From Planctellipticum variicoloris (lineage in GTDB: Bacteria; Planctomycetota; Planctomycetia; Planctomycetales; Planctomycetaceae): a DNA stretch of 64,000 nt. This document shows positions 7,452-15,479 of this stretch, one piece after another (the stretch's first letter is position 1; the number at the start of each line of letters is the position of its first letter). The translations under genes and the position numbers were made by a program. The stretch covers positions 5,402,001 through 5,466,000 of the forward strand of contig NZ_CP130886.1 of the NCBI RefSeq assembly GCF_030622045.1, written 5' to 3'. The notes below the pieces were generated by a model, which was not told the origin of the DNA, did no database searches, and saw nothing but the letters and a program-made list of their open reading frames with translations.

Positions 7452-7786
7452 CGTGCTCTCACAATCCTGCGCCGGTCACTCCGCTGCTTCCCGGTCTCGA
7501 AGTCCCGCAGGTCGGGCAGGAGGATTTGCCTTGGGAATTGTTGACGGCGATTGAGCCGCCGAGTCAGTAGAACTGGACGTTCGAGCGGTTGTGCCGAAAC
7601 AATTCTATCCGCATCACGATGGCAAGGGGCAGTGAATTGCAATGAAGGCGTCCGGCCGGCGTCGCGTGACGGAGTGACGGAACCGGAGCGAACATCAATC
7701 ATGGAGCACAGACCGCCAGGCGGGAGCCTGCCCTGCGGCATCTCCTCCTCACTCGCCACCAGCCACTCATCACTAGCCACTCTCTC
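7452..7786. other. Intergenic region without a convincing gene
   Basis: These 335 bases lie between the permease end and the hypothetical gene at 7451. The part next to the permease stop (about 7744-7785) carries 'ctcactcgccaccagccact' and 'catcactagccactctc', members of the ccactcatcact phrase family also seen at 5100 and 21360. I see no promoter or RNA gene. Confidence 0.6.
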
Positions 7787-9103
7787 CTACCCCCTTCTGA
7801 TGGCGTCCATGGGATTCATGCGCACGGCCCACAAGGCGGGGTAGAGACCGCCGGCGATGCCCAGGGCCGTGCTGAAGCAGAGGCTGAAGGTGAGGAGTTC
7901 GGGGCTGGCGTAGAGGTTCAGTTTGGTGGGGAAATACCAGTTCATCCCCAGCGTTCCTGCCCAGCCGAGCAGGCAGCCCAGGACGCCGCCGAAGGCGCCC
8001 AGGACGGCGCTTTCCCAGACGATCAGCGTGAGCACGTTCCAGCTCGACCAGCCGTTGGCCTTCAGGACGCCGAACTCGATCAGCCGTTCGGAGACGCTCA
8101 TGAGCATGGTGTTGAGGATGCTCAGCAGCGCGATCAGCACGCCGATGCCGGTCATGAGCCAGAGGAACAGATCCAGGTCGGCGCTGAAGTCGGCGATCCG
8201 CTCTCCCCAGTCCTTCGCCGAGCGGATCTCAATCGCCGCTTCCCCTGCGGGGACGGTCGACGTGTCCGTTGCGGCGGGTTCTTCCGCAGGCTTCCAGCCT
8301 TCCGGTTCGAACAGCTTGACGATAATTCTCCAGAGAACATCGGCCGCCGAGTCGCCATTCAGAACTCCGGTTCCCTGGGCCGAGGCGGGTTGCCAGGCGG
8401 TGAGGGACCGGCCGCGGAAGTGGTCGCGGATGGTCTGCATCAGGGCATCCATGTGTTCGGTGTCGTCCGGTTCGATGTAGGCGGAGGAGATGACGCCGTC
8501 TTCGAATCGAGTCAGCTTCCGGACTGTCTGCTGATCGAGCACGATTGCCACATCCAGCAGCATCGACTTGCACTCGTAGATCCCGACGATGGTGAAATCG
8601 TTGCCGTCGACTCTCAGCAGGTCACCAACGGATTTGCGGGCTTCCTCCGCGATCGGTTTGCTGATGACGCAGTTGCGGGTCCCCCGGTCGGTGAGGTTCA
8701 GAAAGCGGCCGGCGATCATGTCGTCCCGGTAGATAGCTTCCTTGAGCGCGAGGGTCCGGTCGATGTCGGTCCCGAAGAGAAAGCGGGGGGGATTGAAGGC
8801 CATTTTGCCGGCGACGATCTGCGCCCGGACCCAGAGTTCGGAGCGGACGACGCGGACGCCGGGAATCTGCGCAATTTCGGCGGCCCATGATTCCGGGAGG
8901 CGCGAGAAGAGGGGGATCGGGGCGCCGGGCTGCATCGCCGCGATGCCGGGAATCCGGCCGAAGGTCTGGCCGACCATGTGATCGATGCCGGCTTTGACGG
9001 AGAACAGTCCGACCATCCCCATGATGGCCACGGTCAGGCCCAGCAGCGCCAGGACGGAACGGAGCGGTCGGCTCAGGAGATTCCGGACGGCAAAACGGAG
9101 CAT
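7787..9103 (-). CDS. ABC transporter permease, MacB/FtsX type
   Basis: A 438-residue inner-membrane permease. It starts MLRFAVRNLLSRPLRSVLALLGLTVA: one transmembrane helix (about residues 15-37) precedes a large periplasmic domain (MacB-like core, about 40-310, with the pattern RFLNLTDRGTRNCVISKPIA and GNDFTIVGIYE). Three further helices form the C-terminal FtsX domain (about 316-340, 365-390, 400-425), containing ILNTMLMSVSERLIEFGVLKA and ending ALWAVRMNPMDAIRRG. Such permeases work with a cytoplasmic ATPase in efflux or lipoprotein/cell-envelope transport. No ATPase gene is adjacent here, so the partner must be elsewhere. The ATG at 9103 is preferred over upstream alternatives because it begins the conserved first helix. 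Confidence 0.85.
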   Translation of the reverse strand: MLRFAVRNLLSRPLRSVLALLGLTVAIMGMVGLFSVKAGIDHMVGQTFGRIPGIAAMQPGAPIPLFSRLPESWAAEIAQIPGVRVVRSELWVRAQIVAGKMAFNPPRFLFGTDIDRTLALKEAIYRDDMIAGRFLNLTDRGTRNCVISKPIAEEARKSVGDLLRVDGNDFTIVGIYECKSMLLDVAIVLDQQTVRKLTRFEDGVISSAYIEPDDTEHMDALMQTIRDHFRGRSLTAWQPASAQGTGVLNGDSAADVLWRIIVKLFEPEGWKPAEEPAATDTSTVPAGEAAIEIRSAKDWGERIADFSADLDLFLWLMTGIGVLIALLSILNTMLMSVSERLIEFGVLKANGWSSWNVLTLIVWESAVLGAFGGVLGCLLGWAGTLGMNWYFPTKLNLYASPELLTFSLCFSTALGIAGGLYPALWAVRMNPMDAIRRG

Positions 9104-9608
9104 GAAGGTTCCCAGGGAGCTCGACGGTGCCGCGGGCGCCGGCGGCCGACCAGCGTGATCAACCATCATCCGGCGTCGGTTCGAGAATACCGCAGACGCA
9201 GAAATCCCGGAACCCGACGGGAGAATTGTGTGCAGGACGACAAGGTTGTCCGATAGAAACTGCCGGAGGGGATGGGGCGAGGCGTGTTTTTCGGTCGATC
9301 TGCCGACAAAATCCCTTATGCAGGATTGACTTCCGTCGCCAGAAGGAAAAAAATAGAGGATCAGGACCTGCGGGGCCGTCGTCAGGAATGCGCGCTCGTA
9401 TTCGAGTGCTTCCGCGGAACGGACCGTCCGCACAACGCAGGTGGTCTGTCTCAGACTGTCCGACGCCTGTCGGCCATATGTCAGGTTCGCCGATTCCGGT
9501 CGGCAAAGGTCAGAATCGTCGACTCTGGTCGACGAAACTTCGCCCGCCTCGTCGCGGGCGCGTCATCTGGAGCTGCATTGGTGATGCAGTTCGAATTTTG
9601 AAGTCCTT
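9104..9608. other. Divergent intergenic region with a possible speD promoter
   Basis: Half a kilobase separates the permease from speD. On the plus strand TTGACT (9326-9331), a 17-base spacer and AAAAAT (9349-9354) form a moderate sigma-70-type promoter. Its transcript would have a leader of about 330 bases. Closer to speD are two hairpins: GCCCGC/GCGGGC around 9540-9560 and CTGCAT/ATGCAG around 9573-9590. No known riboswitch was recognised. Confidence 0.35.
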
Positions 9609-9689
9609 ATGAGGCGTTGTTGCCCCGTATGTGTTTCGTTTTCGTGCCGGCGGCTCGACCGCCCAACTAGTGGAAAGAGAGCGTTTTGA
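9609..9689 (+). CDS. Possible 26-residue leader peptide overlapping speD
   Basis: An ATG at 9609 opens 26 codons that end in TGA at 9687-9689, overlapping the speD ATG as TGATG. The peptide is rich in Cys (positions 4, 5, 8, 13) and Arg (six residues). No clear Shine-Dalgarno sequence precedes it. The one-base overlap would allow translational coupling to speD. It may be a chance open frame. Confidence 0.3.
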   Translation: MRRCCPVCVSFSCRRLDRPTSGKRAF

Positions 9690-10132
9690 TGGAGCACCTC
9701 GGTCGTCATGTCATCATCGAATTGTGGGGATGTAACGACGGCATTAATGATGCTGTCCGGGTCAAGCAGGCGATGCTCGCCGCCGTCAAAGCGGCCAACG
9801 CGACCCTGCTGAACATCAATGTTCACACCTTCAGTCCGCACGGTGTCACAGGCGTCGCGGTCCTCTCCGAGTCGCACTTATCCGTTCATAGCTGGCCGGA
9901 GTTCGGCTATCTGGCCGCCGACGTGTTTACGTGCGGCGAGACCACTCGGCCGGAGGCCGCCGTGGATGTGTTCCGGGAGTTCTTTCACCCGACACGCGTC
10001 GAGCTGCATACGCTGAAGCGGGGAGTGTTCCACGAAGCGATCGGCCCCGACGGGGAGCGTCAGATCGTCCCGGAACAGGATACGATCGAATATTATGAAG
10101 ACGAAGTCGACGAGACTGCCGTTGTCGCCTAA
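9689..10132 (+). CDS. speD: S-adenosylmethionine decarboxylase proenzyme
   Basis: A 147-residue proenzyme of the short bacterial (SpeH/T. maritima-like) class. It self-cleaves to make a pyruvoyl-dependent enzyme that converts S-adenosylmethionine to decarboxylated SAM, the aminopropyl donor for spermidine synthesis. The cleavage motif is ESHLSVHSWPE: cleavage is expected between Glu61 and Ser62, Ser62 becoming the pyruvoyl group. His67 and Cys82 match the processing and catalytic residues of the family. The ATG at 9689 is chosen over a TTG just before it, with a purine-rich GGAAAGAGAG upstream. A strong terminator follows. No speE lies next to it, so the rest of the pathway is elsewhere. Confidence 0.95.
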   Translation: MEHLGRHVIIELWGCNDGINDAVRVKQAMLAAVKAANATLLNINVHTFSPHGVTGVAVLSESHLSVHSWPEFGYLAADVFTCGETTRPEAAVDVFREFFHPTRVELHTLKRGVFHEAIGPDGERQIVPEQDTIEYYEDEVDETAVVA

Positions 10133-10158
10133 GGTCCTTTCTTGCTGAGAGTTAAGTG

Positions 10159-10199
10159 GACGCCGTCGGAGGTCAGCCTCCGGCGGCGTCTGTTTTTTT
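10159..10199 (+). terminator. Rho-independent terminator after speD
   Basis: The near-perfect hairpin GACGCCGTCGGAGG-TCAG-CCTCCGGCGGCGTC (10159-10190) is followed by TG and seven Ts. It starts 26 bases after the speD stop codon. Confidence 0.9.
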
Positions 10200-10339
10200 C
10201 GTACTTCGCACATTTGATCTTCATATTTCGGCGGACATTCTCATCTTGTAATCAGCATGTGACGCGGCACAATGGAAGCGGGTATTCCGTGTGTACGGCC
10301 GCGCCGGATTCGAGACGCAGTCTCATCGGGCGTCCCGTC

Positions 10340-10354
10340 TGGCACGGAATCTGC
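10340..10354 (+). promoter_or_regulatory. Possible sigma-54-type promoter before the GYF gene
   Basis: TGGCACGGAATCTGC has the GG and GC dinucleotides ten bases apart, as in -24/-12 promoters (consensus TGGCACG-N4-TTGC). It differs from consensus only by C for T at the first base of the -12 box. It lies 65 bases before the start codon. A chance match cannot be excluded. Confidence 0.3.
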
Positions 10355-10418
10355 CGCGAAGCGCGAGCGTGCAGTGGTTCGCAGATTGCCGTAGAACTGA
10401 TTTTCGGGAATCGTCGAG

Positions 10419-11810
10419 ATGGTTGACCAGTGGATGTATCGCGTCGTGGGGGCGGAGTTCGGCCCTGTACCGCAGGACGAGTTGCAGCAGTTGCTGCAGG
10501 AAGGCCTTGTCGCGGACGATGACGAAGTCCGCCCGGTCGATCAATCCGCGTGGCGGCCGGCGAGTTCTTATTCTGAGCTCGGGTTTCAGGGGGCCAGCCA
10601 GAGTACTTCGACAGCGACGGTCGAGCGGAATGCCGACGAGTGGTATTGCAAGACTTTCGGCACGGAGCTTGGCCCGCTGACGTTCGACGAGCTGCAGCGC
10701 ATGGCCGAGAATGGCGAAGTTGCGGCCGATGATGAAGTCCGTCTGGGAACCAGCGGGAAGTGGCGAAAGATCGGCTCCATTGGCCGTCTGATGGCCCTGT
10801 TGCCGTATCAGGAAGTGAAGCGGGAAGTTGTCCGTAAGCCGGCGCCGGTCATCAATCGGGACACGTCGTTCGGCAGCGCCACCATCAGCCAACCGGTCGT
10901 TCCCCAAGTTCCCGCTCAGCGAACGGGCTCGTCGCATGCGCCCGTGACTGTCAACGAAGCCTGGTACGCCTCGATCAAAGGGGTGCAGTATGGGCCGGTC
11001 GGTCTGGATCAGTTGACGGGGTGGATCAAAACGGGGCAGCTCAGCGCCCAGGATTTTGTTCGTCAGGGACCGCAGGGGGAGTTCCAGGCGGTCAGCGCCA
11101 TCCCTGAACTGGCGCCACCTCCTCCGAGTCGATCGGCGCCCACCCCGGCGCGACCCGTTGCCCCGGAGCCCGTGGAAGAAAAGCCGGTCTCCTTCGCGAC
11201 TGCGGAGCCTGTCGCACCGCCGCCCCCCCCCGCCCCTTATGCATCGAGTTTCAGTTCGAATTTCAGCAGCCCGGCTCCGTCGGCGCCCGCCTGGGGGAAT
11301 TCGTCGGGGAGCTTTGGTGCTGGCGCCCCGGCATTCAGTCGTCCTGCACCTCCCCCGCCGAAGAAGTCCAAGTCGTCCTCTTCGTCGTCGGGCGGCGGCA
11401 TGTCGATGCCGTCGATCGACTTTGGCGCCCTGGTCAAGAATCCGGCCGTGCTGGGAGTGCTGGCGGTCGCCGTCTTGGCGGGACTCTGGTTCGTGCTGCC
11501 GGCCAGCCAGGGGGCGGACATCGCGATCTACAAGACACAGAAGGAATGGCTGACCGCGATGCAGGCGGCCGAGAAGGGCAAGTCCTTCGCCTCGCTCGGC
11601 GGAAAATATGATACCGAAGCGAAAGCCATGGCAACCGATCTGGCCAAGCGGCTCAGTTCGTCCTATCCGCACCGGAAGTTCCTGATGTGGAACGCCAAGT
11701 ACCGGCTTGCGGAAGTCGTGGGCGGGGATCCGGTGAAGGCGCCGCAGGCGGTGAAGGACTTCGAAGCGAATCTCAAGCAGGCCGCCACCTACTTGAAAAT
11801 CACAGACTGA
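10419..11810 (+). CDS. Triple GYF-domain membrane protein
   Basis: A 463-residue protein with three GYF_2-type domains at about residues 5-48 (WMYRVVGAEFGPVPQDELQQ), 74-117 (WYCKTFGTELGPLTFDEL) and 181-226 (WYASIKGVQYGPVGLDQL). GYF domains bind proline-rich peptides. A long Pro/Ala/Ser-rich linker (about 230-330) follows, then one transmembrane helix (about 348-368) and a ~100-residue C-terminal domain. The same C-terminal domain is found in the convergent neighbour at 11847-12335 (shared RLSSSYPHRKF and VKDFEANLKQAA). The domain layout puts the GYF repeats and the C-terminal domain on opposite sides of the membrane. The role is probably as a protein-interaction scaffold; the partner is unknown. 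Confidence 0.85.
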   Translation: MVDQWMYRVVGAEFGPVPQDELQQLLQEGLVADDDEVRPVDQSAWRPASSYSELGFQGASQSTSTATVERNADEWYCKTFGTELGPLTFDELQRMAENGEVAADDEVRLGTSGKWRKIGSIGRLMALLPYQEVKREVVRKPAPVINRDTSFGSATISQPVVPQVPAQRTGSSHAPVTVNEAWYASIKGVQYGPVGLDQLTGWIKTGQLSAQDFVRQGPQGEFQAVSAIPELAPPPPSRSAPTPARPVAPEPVEEKPVSFATAEPVAPPPPPAPYASSFSSNFSSPAPSAPAWGNSSGSFGAGAPAFSRPAPPPPKKSKSSSSSSGGGMSMPSIDFGALVKNPAVLGVLAVAVLAGLWFVLPASQGADIAIYKTQKEWLTAMQAAEKGKSFASLGGKYDTEAKAMATDLAKRLSSSYPHRKFLMWNAKYRLAEVVGGDPVKAPQAVKDFEANLKQAATYLKITD

Positions 11811-11846
11811 GCGCCGAGTTTCGGGGCAATCGCGCTTGGCGCCTGC

Positions 11847-12335
11847 TCAGTCCTTCAATCGGAGATGCTTCGCCGCCTGCTTCAGATTCGCCTCGAAGTC
11901 CTTGACACCTTGTGCGGATTTCTGCGGGTCTGAACCCGTGATCTCGGCGAACCGGTATTTCGCGTTCCAGCTCAGAAACTTCCGGTGCGGATAGGACGAG
12001 CTGAGGCGCTTGGTCAGATCTCTCGCCATAGCGACCATTTCGTCGTTGTGGCGGGCGGCGACGGCCTTCATTGCGACCGGATCGCCCATCGCCGCCTCAG
12101 CCTCCGCCAGAATCGCTTTCTGCTGCCGGTAAATGGCGACATCTTCCGCTTGCGAAACAGGCAGATAGGGCCAGATCAAAACGGCGGCGAGGAGCACGCC
12201 GGCGCAGGCGACTCCGGAAAGAAATCCGGCGAACCACTGCGGCCTTCCCCGTCCGCGGGCAATCTGTTCCGCCGCGATCACGGCCTCATCGCTGTCCTTC
12301 GGAGACATTGCGGAATTGTCGGTGGGAGGCTCCAT
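11847..12335 (-). CDS. Membrane protein sharing the C-terminal domain of the GYF protein
   Basis: A 162-residue protein: a cytoplasmic N-terminus, one transmembrane helix (about residues 35-57) and a ~100-residue C-terminal domain. The domain matches the end of the convergent GYF protein closely (KRLSSSYPHRKFLSWNAKYR, then VKDFEANLKQAA). It looks like the GYF protein without its GYF domains and linker. The start is an ATG with a GGAG site eight bases upstream. It follows the AI-2E transporter gene after 12 bases and is probably co-transcribed. The two paralogous 3' ends face each other as an imperfect inverted repeat. The function of the shared domain is unknown. Confidence 0.75.
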   Translation of the reverse strand: MEPPTDNSAMSPKDSDEAVIAAEQIARGRGRPQWFAGFLSGVACAGVLLAAVLIWPYLPVSQAEDVAIYRQQKAILAEAEAAMGDPVAMKAVAARHNDEMVAMARDLTKRLSSSYPHRKFLSWNAKYRFAEITGSDPQKSAQGVKDFEANLKQAAKHLRLKD

Positions 12336-12347
12336 TGTCAGCGCTCC

Positions 12348-13553
12348 TTAGGTTTCCGCCTGAGGCTGCTTTTTCAAGGTCGCCAGGTCGCTCAGTTCCG
12401 TATTGAAGATCTGCAGCAGCGCGTAGAGACAGGATGCAACGATCGGGCCGATAAAGACGCCCCAGAGGCCCATGACCTGGAGCGCTCCAAGGACGCTGAC
12501 GAAGGCCAGCAGCGGATGAAGCTGGGCGTCGGTATTGAGGACGTACGTCCGAACGACGTTATCGAGCAGCCCGACGACCAGGATGCCGTACAGCGTCAGA
12601 CAGATCGCCGACCCCACGTGTCCCTGGGCTGCGAGCCACACTGCGCACGGCCCCCAGACGATCCACGTTCCCGCCAGGGGAATCAGGGCCGCTACGGTGG
12701 AGAGAGCCAGGAAGATAACGAAATGCCCCAGCCCGCAGACCTGCAGGGCCAGCGTTGTCGCCAGCCCCTGCACGAACGCGGCCAGAAACGTCGCCAGCAC
12801 CACAGCGCGAACGACCTTGGCGAACTGCTCCGCCAGCTTCTGCTGGTGCTCCGTCTGAACAGGAATCAGCCGCTTCGTCGCCTGCAGCAGCCCGGCGCCA
12901 TCCGCCAGGAAGTAGTACAGGGCGACCAGAAACATGCCGAACGCGACCAGCAGCGAGACGAACCAGCCCACGGTTGACGTCGCAATCTGAAACGTCCGCT
13001 CGCCCAGATTCTTGACGAGGCCGCGCAGGTTCTGCTCAAACTGGCCTTTCAATGACTCCGAATCGATTTTCAACGGCACGAACTGGTCGCACCAGGCCAG
13101 CGCCGGGTCGATGGTCTTCTTCCACACCACATCCAACGCCGGCTTCCAGGCCTGTGTCGTCGGCCTGGCGGGCGCTTCGTTTTCGTCCGGGTTGTCGGAC
13201 TGAACTCGTTGAGCAACGACCTGGTCGGTGACCTGATCCGTCAGTTGCAGCAACTGGCCGGCCGCCAGCACGGTGATAATCAGCAGGGGCAGCATGAATC
13301 CGCAGACGACCAGCGCCGTGGTGATCCCGGCGGCGACCGCCGGTCGAGGCCCGGTGCTGCGCAGGACCCGTCGATGGAGCGGCTGGCAGACGATGGCGAT
13401 GACCGCGGCCAGAAACAGCGGCAGCAGAAACGGCGCAAGCACCTGATAGAACGTCACTCCGAGAATGACGATCAACGTCAGCAGGACGCCGAGCGAGACC
13501 ATGCGGACCATCCACTCGGCCTGCGGAGTGGCAGGAGGACCTGACGATTCCAT
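12348..13553 (-). CDS. AI-2E family transporter (PerM/YdiK-like)
   Basis: A 401-residue polytopic inner-membrane protein of the AI-2E transporter (UPF0118/PerM) family. Three helices lie in the first ~110 residues. A soluble, partly amphipathic insertion of about 100 residues follows. The C-terminal half has five to six helices with the typical FLVALYYFLADG, LIPLAGTWIVWGP and LDNVVRTYVLN segments. Members have been linked to export of AI-2 or to Na+/H+ exchange, so the substrate is uncertain. The 13-base gap to the downstream 162-residue protein suggests an operon. The gene diverges from the flavin-binding gene at 13730. Confidence 0.85.
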   Translation of the reverse strand: MESSGPPATPQAEWMVRMVSLGVLLTLIVILGVTFYQVLAPFLLPLFLAAVIAIVCQPLHRRVLRSTGPRPAVAAGITTALVVCGFMLPLLIITVLAAGQLLQLTDQVTDQVVAQRVQSDNPDENEAPARPTTQAWKPALDVVWKKTIDPALAWCDQFVPLKIDSESLKGQFEQNLRGLVKNLGERTFQIATSTVGWFVSLLVAFGMFLVALYYFLADGAGLLQATKRLIPVQTEHQQKLAEQFAKVVRAVVLATFLAAFVQGLATTLALQVCGLGHFVIFLALSTVAALIPLAGTWIVWGPCAVWLAAQGHVGSAICLTLYGILVVGLLDNVVRTYVLNTDAQLHPLLAFVSVLGALQVMGLWGVFIGPIVASCLYALLQIFNTELSDLATLKKQPQAET

Positions 13554-13729
13554 AGAGTACTTCCGCAGGAGCGAGTGACGGGGGCAGAATCGGGGCTGAA
13601 GCTGCCGATTCGATAACGGGGAGCCTACCGGATCGGATCATAATCCGCACGCCGGCCTCGCTGAATCGAGTCGCCCTGCGATAAACTCCGCCGGTGACGT
13701 CCAGGTCTGCAGATTGCGCAGGAGGCTGA

Positions 13730-14335
13730 GTGTTCGACGAACTTCTCGATCGGCCGCAGGCCATTTTGGATCGGGTCTGGGAGCTGCTCGCGCAGGCGCC
13801 GGCGGACGTCAACCACCCCTGGCGACTGCCGGTCCTGGGGACGGTCGACGAAGCTGGCTGCGACGTCCGGACGCTCGTGTTCCGCGAGTTCGATCCTGCC
13901 CGTCGCACGTTGTTCTGTCACACGGACGTCCGCTCGCCGAAAGTCGAACAGATCCGTCAGTCGCCGCGCGGCGCCTGGCACTTCTACGACCCCGCCCGAC
14001 GCGTGCAGATCCGGATTGCCGGGCCGCTGCAACTGCATCACGGCGACCCCCTCGCCCGGCAGCGGTGGGAGGCCGTCCCGCTCGAACAGCGCCGCCAGTA
14101 CCTGGCGCCGGCGGCTCCAGGCGCCGTTCAGCCCGGCCCCTTCGTCAATCTGCCGGAACATCTGCGCGATCGCCTGCCGACGCTTGAGGAGAGCGAAGCC
14201 GGCTGGCCGAACTTCTGCGTCTTGACCGGCGGCGTGGAGCGCCTCGACTGGTACTTCCTGCGGGCCACGGGACATCTGAGGCTGCAGGTGCGTTGGCCAG
14301 ACGACGAGCCGGTCTTCGAATGGCTCGCCTCGTAG
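13730..14335 (+). CDS. Pyridoxamine 5'-phosphate oxidase-family protein
   Basis: A 201-residue protein starting with GTG four bases after a GGAGG site at 13721-13725. It has the split-barrel FMN-binding pattern of the pyridoxamine-phosphate oxidase superfamily (Alr4036-like group): WRLPVLGTVDEAGCDVRTL, then REFDPARRTLFCHTDVRSPK and WHFYDPARRVQIRIAG, and a C-terminal WYFLRATGHLRLQVRW. It probably binds FMN. The true substrate is unknown, and it should not be called PdxH: it is shorter and lacks the C-terminal dimer region. It is divergent from the AI-2E transporter and convergent with the sdpI-like gene. Confidence 0.8.
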   Translation: MFDELLDRPQAILDRVWELLAQAPADVNHPWRLPVLGTVDEAGCDVRTLVFREFDPARRTLFCHTDVRSPKVEQIRQSPRGAWHFYDPARRVQIRIAGPLQLHHGDPLARQRWEAVPLEQRRQYLAPAAPGAVQPGPFVNLPEHLRDRLPTLEESEAGWPNFCVLTGGVERLDWYFLRATGHLRLQVRWPDDEPVFEWLAS

Positions 14336-14387
14336 GGCCAACGGGCGGCCGGGACAGAAGCGTCTTCGCGATGCCCCGAATGTTGAA

Positions 14388-14424
14388 GACCGGGGCTTCC
14401 CTTCGGTCCAGCCCCGGCCACCCG
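14388..14424. repeat. GACCGGGGC...CCAGCCCCGGCCACCCG repeat, copy 1
   Basis: The arms GACCGGGGC and GCCCCGGCC pair around a loop of about 14 bases and are followed by ACCCG. A close relative lies at 15681-15720. Just upstream (about 14362-14378) is the reverse complement of the 'CGGGGCATCGCGAAG' stretch found in that second copy. Confidence 0.55.
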
Positions 14425-14444
14425 ATCCCGTGTTTGAGAGGTTG

Positions 14445-15092
14445 CTAGAGCAGCCCCCGCGACTCCAGCCGTTTGTAGTGAATCAGCGAGTAGACCGCCG
14501 GTGAGAGCGCCGCAATCAGGATCAGCGCAAAGGGCACAGCCAGCGGCAACCCCGCGACGACGCAGACCGTTCCCACGATCCCCGCCGCCGTAAACAGCCA
14601 GGCCCCCAGCCGGTGGGTATCGGCCCAGACCCGTTCGCTGGCCAGCGTCCAGGGAGTGCGGATGCCGACGAACCAGTTACGCTGAATCTTGCCCAGCACG
14701 TTTCCCAGCCCGGCGAGCATCAGCAGAATGCTGGCGACGATCCAGCGGCCGACATCGACGCCCGGTTCAAAGACGGCGTAAATCGTCAGCGTCTGCAGGG
14801 CCACGCAAAACAGGGTGAGGACCTGCGCCACGAAGTCGAGGATCGGCCGGGATTCCTCCATCCGAAACCCTTTCGGAGAGAGGTACGGCAATCCGACGAA
14901 CAGGAGATTGACCAGCAAGGCAATCCCCGGCGTCAGCCAGACCGCCCAGACGCGGTCGCCGTAGCCGTCGACCCGGCCTTCGAGATTCCAGTGAATCGGA
15001 ATCCGCTCCGGCAACCACGAATAGACGGCGGCGGTGGCTCCGCACATCAGCACGATCATGCCCCAGCTCACCCACACCCGTTTGCGCTGCAT
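14445..15092 (-). CDS. sdpI: SdpI-family membrane protein
   Basis: A 215-residue membrane protein with six predicted helices. It starts with the family's hallmark: a first helix followed by WLPERIPIHWNLEGRVDGYGDR (a DUF1648-type segment) and later the IQRNWFVGIRTPWTLASERVW segment typical of SdpI. In Bacillus subtilis SdpI is the immunity protein against the SDP toxin and also the signal receptor that sequesters the repressor SdpR. Here it directly follows an ArsR-type regulator after two bases, reproducing the sdpRI order. No SDP toxin gene is nearby, so an immunity role is only inferred; many bacteria carry such pairs without the toxin. Confidence 0.85.
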   Translation of the reverse strand: MQRKRVWVSWGMIVLMCGATAAVYSWLPERIPIHWNLEGRVDGYGDRVWAVWLTPGIALLVNLLFVGLPYLSPKGFRMEESRPILDFVAQVLTLFCVALQTLTIYAVFEPGVDVGRWIVASILLMLAGLGNVLGKIQRNWFVGIRTPWTLASERVWADTHRLGAWLFTAAGIVGTVCVVAGLPLAVPFALILIAALSPAVYSLIHYKRLESRGLL

Positions 15093-15094
15093 GG

Positions 15095-15400
15095 CTAGGC
15101 TTTCTTCTTGGATTCGGGCTTGCTCGAACCAGAGGCCTCCGGCTGTCCGAACGCATCCCACATCCAGCGGAGCAGGTCTTGCGTGACCGTGGTGTTCAGC
15201 CGGTAGTAAATCCGCGTTCCTTCCCGGCGCGTACTGACCAGGTCCGCGTCTTTCAGAACCTGAAAGTGGTGCGAAACCGTCGGCTTGGTCATCTCGAACT
15301 GGTCGGCGAGTTCGCCGGCCGACTTCTCGCCGCTGGCCAGAATCCGCAGGATCTCCCGCCGCGTGGGATCGGCGATGGCTTTGAAGGCTTCATTAAACAC
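15095..15400 (-). CDS. sdpR: ArsR-family autorepressor (SdpR-like)
   Basis: A 101-residue winged-helix regulator starting with GTG (15400). The ArsR pattern is complete: FKAIADPTRREILRILASGE, a helix-turn-helix ELADQFEMTKPTVSHHFQVL and a wing with TRREGTRIYYRL. The metal-binding cysteines of true ArsR/SmtB sensors are absent, as in SdpR. It is followed by the sdpI-like gene after two bases. A near-consensus promoter and a palindrome that overlaps the -10 box lie just upstream, fitting autorepression. In the Bacillus model the repressor is relieved by recruitment to membrane SdpI; that mechanism is assumed here by analogy. Confidence 0.85.
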   Translation of the reverse strand: MFNEAFKAIADPTRREILRILASGEKSAGELADQFEMTKPTVSHHFQVLKDADLVSTRREGTRIYYRLNTTVTQDLLRWMWDAFGQPEASGSSKPESKKKA

Positions 15401-15432
15401 TGCCGGCCACCCCTGCTATTTCGATCGCCAGC

Positions 15433-15479
15433 TAATTCGACGTTGATCGAATTATTGGCGCGCTGCTCGGTCTTGTCAA
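15433..15479 (-). promoter_or_regulatory. sdpRI promoter with overlapping operator
   Basis: On the minus strand TTGACA (15479-15474), a 17-base spacer and AATAAT (15456-15451) make a near-perfect sigma-70-type promoter. A perfect palindrome with 8-base arms TAATTCGA and TCGAATTA (15433-15454, 6-base centre) overlaps the -10 box and the likely start point. This is the expected place for ArsR-type repression. Confidence 0.75.

Noticed and set aside
9104-9688. Riboswitch or attenuator before speD
   Set aside because: Two small hairpins are present, but no known SAM or polyamine riboswitch core could be matched; only the leader ORF is kept as a finding.
10323-11672. Minus-strand open frame of 449 codons antisense to the GYF gene
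   Set aside because: The plus strand has three clear GYF domains; the antisense translation has no recognisable feature.
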